Of a stretch of 64,000 nt of DNA, positions 17,844 through 28,552 are shown piece by piece. Made by a program: the position numbers and the translations under genes. The notes below the pieces were generated by a model, which saw only the letters and a list, made by a program, of their open reading frames with translations, did no database searches and had not been told where the DNA came from. Every line of letters begins with the position of its first letter. The first letter of the stretch is position 1. Location: contig NZ_LT629748.1 of assembly GCF_900105005.1 (NCBI RefSeq), positions 1,798,001 through 1,862,000 on the forward strand. The letters run 5' to 3'. Origin of the DNA: Halopseudomonas litoralis (GTDB lineage Bacteria > Pseudomonadota > Gammaproteobacteria > Pseudomonadales > Pseudomonadaceae).

Positions 17844-18896
17844 CTACCTGGCGGCTGCTGCTTCGGCAGTCGCCTTCCCTTCCGATTCATCGTGCTTGGC
17901 GGCCGGTAGTATCGCCAGGAAATTACTCCCCGCCACCTTGTGCGCCACCGCCTCGGGCAAGGCGTCGAGGAAGACGTCGAACCCGGTCATGTATTCCCCC
18001 AAGCTGCCGAACTTGCCCACCACATCCGAGCCGATCATGAAGCGGTCCGGGAAGCGCTCCACCAACTGCAGCCAGCGCGGATCCGGCTCGCCTTTGCTGT
18101 CCAGCAGATAAGGCTCGAGCATGGTCCAGGACAGGTCGATATACAGGTTCGGATACAGACCCAGCAGCCGCTCCACCTCATCGTGGAGGAATGTGAGCTT
18201 TTCCTGATGTCGATGAATCTCCTTACTGGTTCCGGCATGAGCCCAGATGAAACGCACCTGGGGATGGTCGCGCAAGGGCTCTTCGAGCTCCGGCAGATAC
18301 AGCGGGTTGCGTTCGCGCTTGGAGGTGATATTGCTGTGGATCATGACCGGCAGATCATATTCGGCCGCCAGGTAGTAGACCCGGTGCATCGCCTCGCTGT
18401 TGGCCCGGGGCGTGTCGCCGGCAGTCAGGGCGGTCAGATCATCATGGCGGGTGAATACTTCACCGATGCCCTGCCACATGCCCGGATACATTTCCAGCAT
18501 GCGCCGAACATGCTCGTCAGCGTTCTTGTCATTGGGATTGAAACCGGACATGAAAGGATGGAAACGCTGGCGCTGCTCCTCGTCCAACTGCTCCAGAGCA
18601 TGGGCCACTATCGTATCGGTGGCGCTGTACCAATAAACGGCAGCATCATCGCCGGCGTAATAACGCGGCCGGCGGGGTTCGTCTTCATGCCACTTCTTGG
18701 CTACCGACACACCACTGATCATGACGTGCTGGATACCGTGCTTATCCATCTGCTGGAGCAACTCCGCCATGCCGTCGGTTTCCTGAAAGAAATCCACGTA
18801 GTGCAGGTGCATGTCGGTATAACGGTAATCACGCGCGTCGGCGGGGACTGCCGACAAGGCGGCAATCAGGCACAGGGCAGAACGTAAGGATGGCAA
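17844..18896 (-). CDS. Exported amidohydrolase-family (amidohydrolase_2-like) protein
   Basis: 350 residues, TTG start (AGGA 9 nt upstream; no ATG available). A signal peptide (LCLIAALSAVPADA) precedes a TIM-barrel metal-dependent hydrolase: YTDMHLHYVDF (HxH metal ligands), MIHSNIT, RFIWAHAGTSKEIH, and RFMIGSDVVG (the late Asp). Members include decarboxylases and lactonases; the reaction here cannot be told. The periplasmic location is unusual for this family. The C-terminus is a charged Glu/Ala tail. Confidence 0.8.
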   Translation of the reverse strand: MPSLRSALCLIAALSAVPADARDYRYTDMHLHYVDFFQETDGMAELLQQMDKHGIQHVMISGVSVAKKWHEDEPRRPRYYAGDDAAVYWYSATDTIVAHALEQLDEEQRQRFHPFMSGFNPNDKNADEHVRRMLEMYPGMWQGIGEVFTRHDDLTALTAGDTPRANSEAMHRVYYLAAEYDLPVMIHSNITSKRERNPLYLPELEEPLRDHPQVRFIWAHAGTSKEIHRHQEKLTFLHDEVERLLGLYPNLYIDLSWTMLEPYLLDSKGEPDPRWLQLVERFPDRFMIGSDVVGKFGSLGEYMTGFDVFLDALPEAVAHKVAGSNFLAILPAAKHDESEGKATAEAAAAR

Positions 18897-18964
18897 GTGG
18901 GCATTCCTGTTGAAATCGGTTGCCCGGTAGACCTGCCGCTTCGCGCCAAGTTCACCAACCGCCC

Positions 18965-19603
18965 TCAGACAGGCTCGCCATCCTTCCTGCGTTTGGAGCG
19001 GTTACCCATGCGCACGCCGATATCCATCAGAAATTGCATGTAGCCTTCTTTGTCCTCGATCACATCCTGCCAGAACGGCGAGTGATACATGGACATGGCG
19101 CCATGCACCATCGCCCAGGCTGCGCAGTAGTGGAAGTACGCAGGGACGTCCTCCAGCTTGCCTTCATCTATCCGCTCTTGAATCACGCCGGTCAGATGGT
19201 TGAAGTTCGATGCACGGATGCGGTGCAGCTCCTCGACCAGCTCCGGCATCTGGTTGGTCTTGACCACCTTTTCCTCAAGACGATCAAACAGGCGGTAGCG
19301 CTCGGGATCACTCATGCGAAAGGCAAAATATTCGCGCGACAGTGCCTCCCGATCCGCTTCTATATCCTCGGAATGTAGCAGCTCGGCCAGATCGCGCTCG
19401 TAATCGAGCATCAGCCGCAGGTAGATTTCGGCCTTGGACTTGAAATGCTTGTAGATGGTGCCCTTGCCGATCCCCACGTCATCGGCAATCATTTCAACCG
19501 TGACGCTGTCCTCTCCCTGCTCCAGGAACAGACATAAGGCCGAAGCCAGAATCTCCTGTTCGCGACGCTGGAATTCCCGAACCTTGCGTGATTCTTTCTG
19601 CAT
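18965..19603 (-). CDS. TetR/AcrR family transcriptional regulator
   Basis: 212 residues from the ATG at 19603 (AGGT 7 nt upstream). The frame stays open to 19750, but that extra part overlaps the divergent promoter region. An N-terminal helix-turn-helix (ASALCLFLEQGEDSVTVEMIADDVGIGKGTIYKHFKSKAEIYLRLM, about 20-65) is followed by a helical ligand domain. It is divergent from the aminotransferase-like gene at 19774, with repeats in between. By position it resembles the TetR gene next to rgsA in P. aeruginosa (PA2957, from memory). The ligand is unknown. Confidence 0.88.
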   Translation of the reverse strand: MQKESRKVREFQRREQEILASALCLFLEQGEDSVTVEMIADDVGIGKGTIYKHFKSKAEIYLRLMLDYERDLAELLHSEDIEADREALSREYFAFRMSDPERYRLFDRLEEKVVKTNQMPELVEELHRIRASNFNHLTGVIQERIDEGKLEDVPAYFHYCAAWAMVHGAMSMYHSPFWQDVIEDKEGYMQFLMDIGVRMGNRSKRRKDGEPV

Positions 19604-19651
19604 CTGCTTACCTGCATGAGCGTGACGATGGGAATACATTATGCCAATTTC

Positions 19652-19687
19652 ATGACCAGTTGCACACTTCTGGTATTTATATGACCA
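19652..19687. promoter_or_regulatory. Repeats in the TetR/aminotransferase divergent region (possible operator)
   Basis: ACCAG-N10-CTGGT inverted repeat at 19655-19674, and two direct ATGACCA copies at 19652-19658 and 19681-19687. They lie between divergent genes, where a TetR protein would bind. Weak, unscored evidence. Confidence 0.35.
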
Positions 19688-19773
19688 TAAATTCACTCCC
19701 CAGCTATATCGCGTTCCGTTTATCGCCAGGCACGCTATCATCAAACCCAATGCAACCTGGACAGGACCTGACC

Positions 19774-20937
19774 ATGCTCCATGATTTACAGTGGGATATT
19801 GAATTCCCCCAAGACCCGCACCTCTGCTATCTGAACCATGCTGCCGTAGCCCCCTGGCCGAAACGTGCGGCTGATGCAGTCACGGCATTCGCCCGGGAAA
19901 ACATCACCCGAGGAGCACAGGACTATCCCCGCTGGATCCAGCTGGAACACCGTCTTCGCGGTCAGTTTCAGTCCCTGCTGAATGCACCGAGCAAAGGGGA
20001 TATCGCCCTGGTGAAGAACACCTCCGAGGCCCTGTCACTGGTGGCCATGGGGCTGGACTGGCTGGCGGGAGATGAGGTGCTGCTCAGTGACCAGGAATTC
20101 CCTTCCAATCGCATCCCCTGGCAGGCGCTGGAAGGTCGCGGCGTGATTGTCCGTCAGGTCAGCCTCGATGGCGAGGACCCCGAAGCCGCTCTGATAGCGG
20201 CAATGGGACCGGCAACCCGTCTGCTGAGTATCAGCTCCGTGCAATATGCCAGCGGCCTGCGCATGGATCTGGAGCGCCTCGGTCGCGCCTGCCGCGAGCG
20301 CAATATCCTGTTCTGCGTCGATGCCATCCAGTCATTGGGCGCTCTACCCTTCGATGTGCAGGCTATCGATTGTGACTTTGCCATGGCTGACGGACATAAA
20401 TGGTTGCTTGGCCCTGAAGGTCTGGGCGTCTTCTACTGCCGCCGTGACGCCCGTGATCGCCTCAAACTGACCCAGTTCGGCTGGCACATGGTCGAAGCCA
20501 TGGGTGATTACGATCGTGAAGATTGGGTGCCCGCGAGTACCGCACGACGTTTTGAGCCGGGCAGCCCCAATACGCTGGCCCAGCACGCGCTGTCGGCCAG
20601 CCTGGATTTATTGCTCGAAGTCGGTAGCAAACGGATCCAGGAAGCACTGCAACAGCGTACTGCCTATCTATTGCAGTCGCTCGGCGGCATAACCGGCATG
20701 CGCATCCTCAGTCCAACCGCACCGGAGCGCCGCGCGGGTATCGTCACCTTCACCATCGCCGGCTGTGACAACACCTGGTTGTACCAACAGCTGAAAGAAG
20801 CCGGTGTGGTCTGCGCCGAGCGTGGCGGTGGTATTCGCTGGTCGCCGCATTTCTACACACCCCAACAGGTGCTGGACAATGCCTTGAACATTCTCAAACG
20901 AGCTCTGACTCAAGACAGAACTGACGCGTCACGATAA
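19774..20937 (+). CDS. Class V aminotransferase-like PLP enzyme
   Basis: 387 residues starting MLHDLQWDIEFPQDPHLCYLNHAAVAPWP (AGGA 7 nt upstream). It is a fold-type I PLP enzyme of the class V/cysteine-desulfurase-like group: FCVDAIQSLGALPFDVQAIDCDFAMADGHKWLLGPEGLGVFYCR contains the PLP Asp and the Schiff-base Lys (DGHKW), and RFEPGSPNTLAQHAL is the usual late motif. No SufS-type catalytic Cys loop is obvious, so it may be a lyase or kynureninase-like enzyme. Upstream ATGs at 19750 and earlier lack ribosome sites. Confidence 0.85.
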   Translation: MLHDLQWDIEFPQDPHLCYLNHAAVAPWPKRAADAVTAFARENITRGAQDYPRWIQLEHRLRGQFQSLLNAPSKGDIALVKNTSEALSLVAMGLDWLAGDEVLLSDQEFPSNRIPWQALEGRGVIVRQVSLDGEDPEAALIAAMGPATRLLSISSVQYASGLRMDLERLGRACRERNILFCVDAIQSLGALPFDVQAIDCDFAMADGHKWLLGPEGLGVFYCRRDARDRLKLTQFGWHMVEAMGDYDREDWVPASTARRFEPGSPNTLAQHALSASLDLLLEVGSKRIQEALQQRTAYLLQSLGGITGMRILSPTAPERRAGIVTFTIAGCDNTWLYQQLKEAGVVCAERGGGIRWSPHFYTPQQVLDNALNILKRALTQDRTDASR

Positions 20938-21017
20938 GCCTGCCGCCCTTATTCCGAATAGATTTAACGAAGAGGACAATTCGACTGGAAATGTCGTAAA
21001 AGTCGGCAATACTTATC

Positions 21018-21138
21018 ACATCAGGTGCGGTACCTCCCCCAAGTATTGCACCTGACAGAAACGGACCCTGTCCGTTTCTGTATCACTCCTAATGGTCTTG
21101 ACCCGAATTTCTCCCCCGGAATTCGGGTTCTTTTTTTA
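21018..21138 (+). ncRNA. rgsA: RgsA (P16) small RNA
   Basis: About 120 nt with three consecutive stem-loops: TCAGGTGC/GCACCTGA (21021-21055), an 11-bp stem with a 3-nt loop (21056-21080), and a terminator hairpin with a T-tract (21101-21138). An AATACT -10-like element at 21008-21013 places the start at the first stem; no good -35 is seen, as for RpoS promoters. Loops are C-rich (CCTCCCCC, CTCCCCC), able to pair with Shine-Dalgarno sequences. RgsA of Pseudomonas is about this length, RpoS-dependent, and in P. aeruginosa lies between PA2958 and tatD (from memory), the same setting as here apart from the IS, pirin and wrbA. Confidence 0.72.
21101..21138 (+). terminator. Rho-independent terminator of rgsA
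   Basis: ACCCGAATT (21101-21109) pairs with AATTCGGGT (21120-21128), followed by TCTTTTTTT. Confidence 0.9.
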
Positions 21139-21240
21139 GTGCTCCTCATGCCAACAAATCGAATCAATAGATAATTAAGAGGCGAAAATTGCGCTATGAA
21201 CCGGCATTAAACAGATAGATCATAACTCCATCAGGTCGAA

Positions 21241-21265
21241 CCTGTTCTATCGACCTCAATAGAAC
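21241..21265. promoter_or_regulatory. Left part of a palindrome split by the IS66 insertion
   Basis: CCTGTTCTAT (21241-21250) and the remnant ATAGAAC (21259-21265). Removing the IS and one target copy restores CCTGTTCTAT-N8-ATAGAACAGG directly before the pirin ribosome site. The full right arm now survives only beyond the IS, at 23282-23291. It looks like an operator of a dimeric repressor. Confidence 0.6.
21258..21265. repeat. Left target-site duplication of IS66 element
   Basis: AATAGAAC, repeated exactly at 23281-23288; 8 bp is the size produced by IS66-family elements. Confidence 0.95.
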
Positions 21266-21285
21266 GTAACCGCTCCATAAACCCC
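21266..21285. repeat. IS66 left terminal inverted repeat
   Basis: Exact inverse complement of 23261-23280 over 20 bp; begins with GTAA as usual for IS66. Confidence 0.95.
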
Positions 21286-21318
21286 ACCTACAACTAACGT
21301 TCTGTTCGCGCCATGCTG

Positions 21319-21348
21319 ACCTCCGATATTCCCTCTGGAGGTTTTTTT
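21319..21348 (+). promoter_or_regulatory. Hairpin with T-tract covering the tnpB Shine-Dalgarno
   Basis: ACCTCC (21319-21324) pairs with GGAGGT (21337-21342), followed by six further T. GGAGG is also the tnpB ribosome site, 8 nt from the ATG. Transcripts entering from outside would fold, terminate and hide the site, which would protect against transposase expression by impinging transcription. The role is inferred. Confidence 0.55.
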
Positions 21349-21349
21349 C

Positions 21350-21709
21350 ATGATGCGCCCTGGTGCCAAGGTTAAAAAAGTCTACCTGTACCCGAAGCCG
21401 GTGGACTTCAGAAAGTCCATCGACGGGCTGTCAGCCCTGGTCGAGCTGGATATAAAGGCGGCGGCGTTCGACCCGGTGCTGTTTGTGTTTCTCAACCGGG
21501 CGCGCAACAGGGTTAAGATCCTCTATTGGGAGCGCAACGGTTTCTGTCTCTGGCTCAAGCGTCTGGAGGCCGAACGGTTCAAGGCGCCACCGGATATCCG
21601 GGACGATGCTATCGAGCTGACCGCAGAGGAGTTGAACTGGATGCTCGACGGTTTTGACCTGTGGCGTAACCGACCGCACAAGGTGTTGAGGCCGCGTTAT
21701 GTAGCCTGA
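21350..21709 (+). CDS. tnpB: IS66 accessory protein TnpB (Orf2)
   Basis: 119 residues with the family pattern [24 protein letters not shown] ... [28 protein letters not shown]. TnpB is needed for IS66 transposition but its biochemical job is not settled. It is full length and followed by tnpC after 19 bp. Translation starts at 21350 after GGAGG; the next codon is also ATG. Confidence 0.95.
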   Translation: MMRPGAKVKKVYLYPKPVDFRKSIDGLSALVELDIKAAAFDPVLFVFLNRARNRVKILYWERNGFCLWLKRLEAERFKAPPDIRDDAIELTAEELNWMLDGFDLWRNRPHKVLRPRYVA

Positions 21710-21728
21710 CGCTGGTATAATCCACGGC

Positions 21729-23246
21729 ATGATTTCGCTCCCCGACATCCTGCCGAACGACCCGGATCAGCTCAAGCATTTGCTGATGCAGATGCAATCT
21801 CGCGTATCGCAGTTGCAGGAAGAAAACACGCTGCTGCGTCAGCGTCTATTCGGGCGCAAGTCAGAGCAAAGTGCTGATCCGAATTCTCCGCAGCTGGGCA
21901 TGTTCAACGAAGCCGAAAGCCTGGCCAATGAAACATCCGCTGAAGATGACGAAGAAACGGTTGCTCCCGTATCGGTGAAGAAGCGTGGCAAGCGTAAGCC
22001 GCTACCAGCAGAACTGCCGCGCATTGAAGTGGTACATGAGCTGCCCGAGCATGAACTGACCTGTGACTGCGGTTGCCGTAAGCAGGCCATCGGTGAAGAA
22101 ACCAGCGAGCAGCTGGAAATCATCCCGATGCAGATCCGGGTGATTAAACACATCCGCAAGGTCTACGCCTGCAAGGGGTGTGAAACCGCTCCGGTCACTG
22201 CCGATAAACCTGCTCAACTGATCGAAAAGAGCATGGCCAGCCCCAGCGTACTGGCCATGCTGCTAACCACCAAGTATGTCGATGGCGTTCCGCTACACCG
22301 CTTCGAGAAAGTGCTGAGTCGCCACGGCATCGAACTGTCCAGGCAAACACTGGCTCGCTGGGTCATCCAGAGCAGTGAGCACCTGCAACCGCTGGTCAAC
22401 CTAATGCGTGACAGGCTGCTGGCGGGCCCACTGATCCACTGCGATGAAACTCGCCTGCAAGTGCTGAAAGAACCGGATCGTGATCCGACCAGTCAATCCT
22501 GGATGTGGGTGCAGACGGGCGGGCCGCCCGATAATCCGGTTGTGCTGTTTGATTACACATCCAGCCGTGCCCAGGATGTACCCTTGCGCTTGCTTGAAGG
22601 CTATCAAGGCTACCTGATGACCGATGACTACGCGGGCTACAACGCCGTGGCCGAACAAGCCGGCATCGAACGGCTGGGCTGCTGGGCGCATGCCCGACGC
22701 AAGTTCATCGAAGCACAAAAAGCGCAGCCTAAAGGTAAGACCGGGCGCGCCGATATGGCGCTGAGCCTGATCAACAAGCTGTACGGCATTGAGCGTGAAG
22801 GCAAGGATGTAAACGCCGGGCAACGCCTGCTGCTGCGCCAGCAGAAAAGTGAACCGGTACTGACTCAGCTCAAAGCCTGGCTGGATAAGACGCATGGTCA
22901 GGTAACGCCGCAAAGTGCACTGGGTAAAGCAGTCGGCTATCTGGCCAGCAACTGGAGCAAACTGATCCGCTACACCGAGGCTGGGCACCTACCGATCGAC
23001 AATAACCCTGCCGAGCGCGCCATCCGCCCATTCGTCATCGGTCGTAAAAACTGGCTGTTCAGCGATACGCCGAAGGGTGCTCACGCCAGCGCCCTAATCT
23101 ACAGTCTGGTCGAAACCGCCAAGGCTAACGGACAGGAACCCTATGCCTGGCTGCGGTATGTGTTGGAACGACTGCCGCTGGCCAGTAACGCCGAAGAACT
23201 GGAAGCTCTGCTACCCTGGAACTGCGGGCAGGTCGCTGTTTACTGA
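21729..23246 (+). CDS. tnpC: IS66 transposase TnpC (DDE type)
   Basis: 505 residues. A leucine-zipper-like start ([31 protein letters not shown], about 17-47) is followed by a Cys-rich zinc-finger region (CDCGCRK ... CKGCE) and the DDE catalytic core: [22 protein letters not shown] and [11 protein letters not shown] supply the acidic residues. C-terminal IS66 domain is present. No frameshift. The ribosome site is poor, so translation probably depends on tnpB read-through or coupling. Confidence 0.95.
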   Translation: MISLPDILPNDPDQLKHLLMQMQSRVSQLQEENTLLRQRLFGRKSEQSADPNSPQLGMFNEAESLANETSAEDDEETVAPVSVKKRGKRKPLPAELPRIEVVHELPEHELTCDCGCRKQAIGEETSEQLEIIPMQIRVIKHIRKVYACKGCETAPVTADKPAQLIEKSMASPSVLAMLLTTKYVDGVPLHRFEKVLSRHGIELSRQTLARWVIQSSEHLQPLVNLMRDRLLAGPLIHCDETRLQVLKEPDRDPTSQSWMWVQTGGPPDNPVVLFDYTSSRAQDVPLRLLEGYQGYLMTDDYAGYNAVAEQAGIERLGCWAHARRKFIEAQKAQPKGKTGRADMALSLINKLYGIEREGKDVNAGQRLLLRQQKSEPVLTQLKAWLDKTHGQVTPQSALGKAVGYLASNWSKLIRYTEAGHLPIDNNPAERAIRPFVIGRKNWLFSDTPKGAHASALIYSLVETAKANGQEPYAWLRYVLERLPLASNAEELEALLPWNCGQVAVY

Positions 23247-23260
23247 TCCCGTTGCAAGGC

Positions 23261-23280
23261 GGGGTTTATGGAGCGGTTAC
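23261..23280. repeat. IS66 right terminal inverted repeat
   Basis: GGGGTTTATGGAGCGGTTAC, perfect complement of the left end. Confidence 0.95.
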
Positions 23281-23288
23281 AATAGAAC
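23281..23288. repeat. Right target-site duplication of IS66 element
   Basis: AATAGAAC, matching 21258-21265. The pirin Shine-Dalgarno (AGGAGGT) starts at the very next base. Confidence 0.95.
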
Positions 23289-23300
23289 AGGAGGTATGCA

Positions 23301-23999
23301 ATGATCGAACTGCGTCCTTACCAAGAGCTCGGCGGCGCCCAGCATGGGTGGTTGGAAACACGCCACCATTTCTCCTTTGCTGAATATCATGATCCCAAGC
23401 GCATGCACTGGGGGCATCTGCGGGTATGGAATGATGACATCATCGCGCCCCACTCGGGCTTCCCCGGACATCCGCACCGAGATATGGAAATCATCACCTA
23501 TGTACGCGCCGGTGCCATTACCCACCGCGATCACCTCGGCAATGAAGGTCGCACCGTGGCCGGTGATGTACAGGTAATGAGCGCCGGCACCGGCATCGCC
23601 CACAGTGAATTCAATCATGAAGATGAGGAAACGCGACTCTTCCAGATCTGGATCCTGCCCAACGAAAAGGGCTTACCGCCCAACTGGGGTACCCGGCAGT
23701 TTCCAAGGAACGAGCGCAGCGGTACTTTCATCACCCTGGCCAGCGGCTTGCCTGAGGACGCCGAGGCCCTTCCGATCCGCGCGGATGCGCGTCTGGTCGC
23801 TGCCACACTAAAAGCCGGTCAGACAGCCGACTATCAGCTTGCGCCGGGACGCAAGGCGTATCTGGTACCCGCCTCGGGCAGGGTCGACATCAACGGCGTG
23901 AAGGCCGAGATGGGAGACGGAGTCGCCATCCAAGACGAAATCCTTCTGCGATTCACCGCCGAAGACGAGAGTGAAATCGTGCTGGTGGATGTTGCATAA
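23301..23999 (+). CDS. Pirin family protein (bicupin)
   Basis: 232 residues: SFAEYHDPKRMHWGHLRVWNDDIIAPHSGFPGHPHRDMEIITYV, then THRDHLGNEG and VMSAGTGIAHSEFN. The His and Glu residues of FPGHPHRDMEI and GIAHSEF form the cupin metal site, as in YhhW-type quercetinases. The role is probably dioxygenase or redox-related; the substrate is unknown. AGGAGGT is 5 nt from the ATG. The IS66 insertion ends 8 bp before this ribosome site, so the native promoter lies 2 kb away. wrbA follows by 80 bp, and the pairing with a quinone reductase is common. Confidence 0.92.
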   Translation: MIELRPYQELGGAQHGWLETRHHFSFAEYHDPKRMHWGHLRVWNDDIIAPHSGFPGHPHRDMEIITYVRAGAITHRDHLGNEGRTVAGDVQVMSAGTGIAHSEFNHEDEETRLFQIWILPNEKGLPPNWGTRQFPRNERSGTFITLASGLPEDAEALPIRADARLVAATLKAGQTADYQLAPGRKAYLVPASGRVDINGVKAEMGDGVAIQDEILLRFTAEDESEIVLVDVA

Positions 24000-24079
24000 G
24001 CAGCTGTAACTGTCTGAACAAAGCTGGAAAAGACTGACTCCAATGGTTGGATCAGCGACCCTGAAAAAGAGGAAACGAA

Positions 24080-24679
24080 ATGACCAAGGTACTAGTGCTC
24101 TACCATTCCATGTACGGCCATATCGAAACCATGGCCGGTGCGATTGCCGAAGGTGCGCGCAGCGCAGATGGGGTTGAAGTCACAGTCAAACGCGTCCCGG
24201 AAACCATGAATGCCGAGGCCTTTGCCGCCGCGGGTGGCAAGACCGATCAGCAAGCTCCGGAAGCCAGCCCCGCCGAACTGGCCGATTACGATGCGATCAT
24301 CGTCGGCACGCCGACCCGTTTCGGCAACATGACCGGTCAGATGCGCAACTTCTTCGACCAGACTGGTGGCCTCTGGGCCAAGGGCGCATTGGCTGGCAAG
24401 ATAGCCAGCGTATTCACGTCCACCGGCACCGGTGGCGGTGAGGAGATGACTATCACCTCCACCTGGACCACCCTGGCGCACCACGGCATGATCATAGTGC
24501 CCATCGGCTATACCACCCCGGAACTGTTTGACGTGTCGCAGGTGGGCGGCGGCACACCCTATGGTGCCTCCACCATTGCCGGGGGTGATGGCTCACGCCA
24601 GCCGGACGACCGGGAACTGGCCATTGCGCGCCATCAGGGTAAGCACGTGGCGCAGATCGCCAGCAAGCTGACCAGCTGA
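24080..24679 (+). CDS. wrbA: WrbA, NAD(P)H:quinone oxidoreductase type IV
   Basis: 199 residues, flavodoxin-like, FMN-dependent two-electron reduction of quinones. Visible features: [23 protein letters not shown] (phosphate loop), [27 protein letters not shown], and [17 protein letters not shown] (FMN contacts), with the family length. AGAGGAAACGAA precedes the ATG. It probably shares a transcript with pirin and may be affected by the same IS. One base separates its stop from that of the convergent tatD. Confidence 0.96.
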   Translation: MTKVLVLYHSMYGHIETMAGAIAEGARSADGVEVTVKRVPETMNAEAFAAAGGKTDQQAPEASPAELADYDAIIVGTPTRFGNMTGQMRNFFDQTGGLWAKGALAGKIASVFTSTGTGGGEEMTITSTWTTLAHHGMIIVPIGYTTPELFDVSQVGGGTPYGASTIAGGDGSRQPDDRELAIARHQGKHVAQIASKLTS

Positions 24680-24680
24680 G

Positions 24681-25460
24681 TCAGACTGCTGTCAGGGGGA
24701 ACAGCCGATGGAAGTTTGCCGTGGTGTTCTCCCACAGTCGTTCCAGCGGCTCGTCGCGCAGCTCAGCGAGAAAGGCCGCCACTTCACAGACGAACTGCGG
24801 CTCGTTGGGCTTGCCACGATGAGGTACGGGCGCCAGATAGGGTGAGTCCGTCTCAACCAGCAGCCGGTCGGCGGGAATACGCCGCGCTACTTCCCGCAGC
24901 GCCTCGGCATTGCGGAAGGTGACGATACCCGACAGGGAAATGTAATAACCCATATCCAGCGCCGCGCGGGCCATATCCCAATCTTCAGTGAAGCAGTGCA
25001 GCACCCCGGCATTCGCCAGATCAGCCTCACGCAGCATGCTCAGTGTATCCGCCCGCGCTTCGCGGGTGTGAATGATCACCGGTTTGCCCGTGGTGCTGGC
25101 AGCCTGCAGATGACAGTGGAAGGAATCCTGTTGCGCCTGAGCCATATCCGGCTGGTAATGGTAGTCCAAGCCGGTTTCGCCGATGGCCGCTACCCGCGGG
25201 TGGTCCAGCGCCTCGAGCAGCCAAGCCAGATCGGTCGGATCATTGCGAGCCAGGTCCAATGGATGAATCCCCACGCTGCACCATACATCTTTGTATTGCT
25301 CGGCCAGTTGCTTGACCACAGGTGCATTGGCCGCATCCACACCGATGCAGAGAAACTTGCCGACGCCGCGTTCGCGAGCGGCATTCAGGGCGTTGTCCAG
25401 GGAGCCGTCGTGGGCGGTGAGATCGAGTCGGTCGAGATGGCAGTGGGAATCTATCAGCAT
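24681..25460 (-). CDS. TatD family metal-dependent hydrolase
   Basis: 259 residues. MLIDSHCHLDRLDL carries the HxH metal motif; further signatures are CSVGIHPLDLA, AIGETGLDYHYQ, KPVIIHTREA, VLHCFT and LLVETDSPYLAP. TatD proteins are DNases or related hydrolases. The frame can also start at a GTG (25466) that overlaps the pilZ stop as GTGA; the ATG at 25460 is 2 nt after that stop. Corresponds to PA2959 in my recollection of the P. aeruginosa order. Confidence 0.93.
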   Translation of the reverse strand: MLIDSHCHLDRLDLTAHDGSLDNALNAARERGVGKFLCIGVDAANAPVVKQLAEQYKDVWCSVGIHPLDLARNDPTDLAWLLEALDHPRVAAIGETGLDYHYQPDMAQAQQDSFHCHLQAASTTGKPVIIHTREARADTLSMLREADLANAGVLHCFTEDWDMARAALDMGYYISLSGIVTFRNAEALREVARRIPADRLLVETDSPYLAPVPHRGKPNEPQFVCEVAAFLAELRDEPLERLWENTTANFHRLFPLTAV

Positions 25461-25462
25461 AG

Positions 25463-25819
25463 TCACATGGTATGGGTCGGGCGGTCGGACTTGAGCGCGC
25501 CGGCCAGGTAGGTTTCGATTTTGCTGCGGGCCGTATTGTCCTGATCACTGAATTGCACACCGATACCAGCCGCACGGTTGCCCTGTGCGCCTCGCGGTGT
25601 AATCCAGATGACCTTACCCGCCACCGGGATCTTTTCCGGCTCCTCCATCAGATTGAGCAACATGAATACTTCATCGCCCAGCTGATAGGCTTTGTTGGTG
25701 GGAATAAACATCCCGCCATGTTTTACAAAGGGCATGTAGGCAGCATACAGCACCGACTTGTCCTTGATGGTCAGTGAAAGAATGCCGTTGCGGGGTCCTG
25801 GCGCAGTCGCAATGCTCAT
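25463..25819 (-). CDS. pilZ: PilZ, type IV pilus assembly protein
   Basis: 118 residues, a single short PilZ domain: MSIATAPGPRNGILSLTIKDKSVLYAAYMPFVKHGGMFIPT ... GKVIWITPRGAQGNRAAGIGVQF. It lacks the N-terminal RxxxR needed for c-di-GMP binding, as in the founding PilZ of P. aeruginosa, which works with FimX and PilB in pilus extension. It sits between holB and tatD as in other Pseudomonas. Confidence 0.95.
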   Translation of the reverse strand: MSIATAPGPRNGILSLTIKDKSVLYAAYMPFVKHGGMFIPTNKAYQLGDEVFMLLNLMEEPEKIPVAGKVIWITPRGAQGNRAAGIGVQFSDQDNTARSKIETYLAGALKSDRPTHTM

Positions 25820-25855
25820 ATCGTTGTCCTTTTTTGATACTTCGGCAGGTTCAGA

Positions 25856-28548
<2,693 letters not shown>

Positions 28549-28552
<4 letters not shown>

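Larger units (their letters stand above)
21266..23280. mobile_element. Complete IS66-family insertion sequence, 2015 bp, tnpB-tnpC only
   Basis: Bounded by perfect 20-bp inverted repeats, GTAACCGCTCCATAAACCCC at 21266-21285 and its complement at 23261-23280, and by 8-bp direct repeats. It encodes TnpB and TnpC in frame with no interruptions; a tnpA (orf1) gene is absent. Identical ends and an exact target duplication indicate a recent, possibly still active copy. It sits between rgsA and the pirin gene. Confidence 0.95.

Noticed and set aside
21690..21720. TATAAT between tnpB and tnpC as a promoter
   Set aside because: The only -35-like hexamer is 24 bp away, too far.
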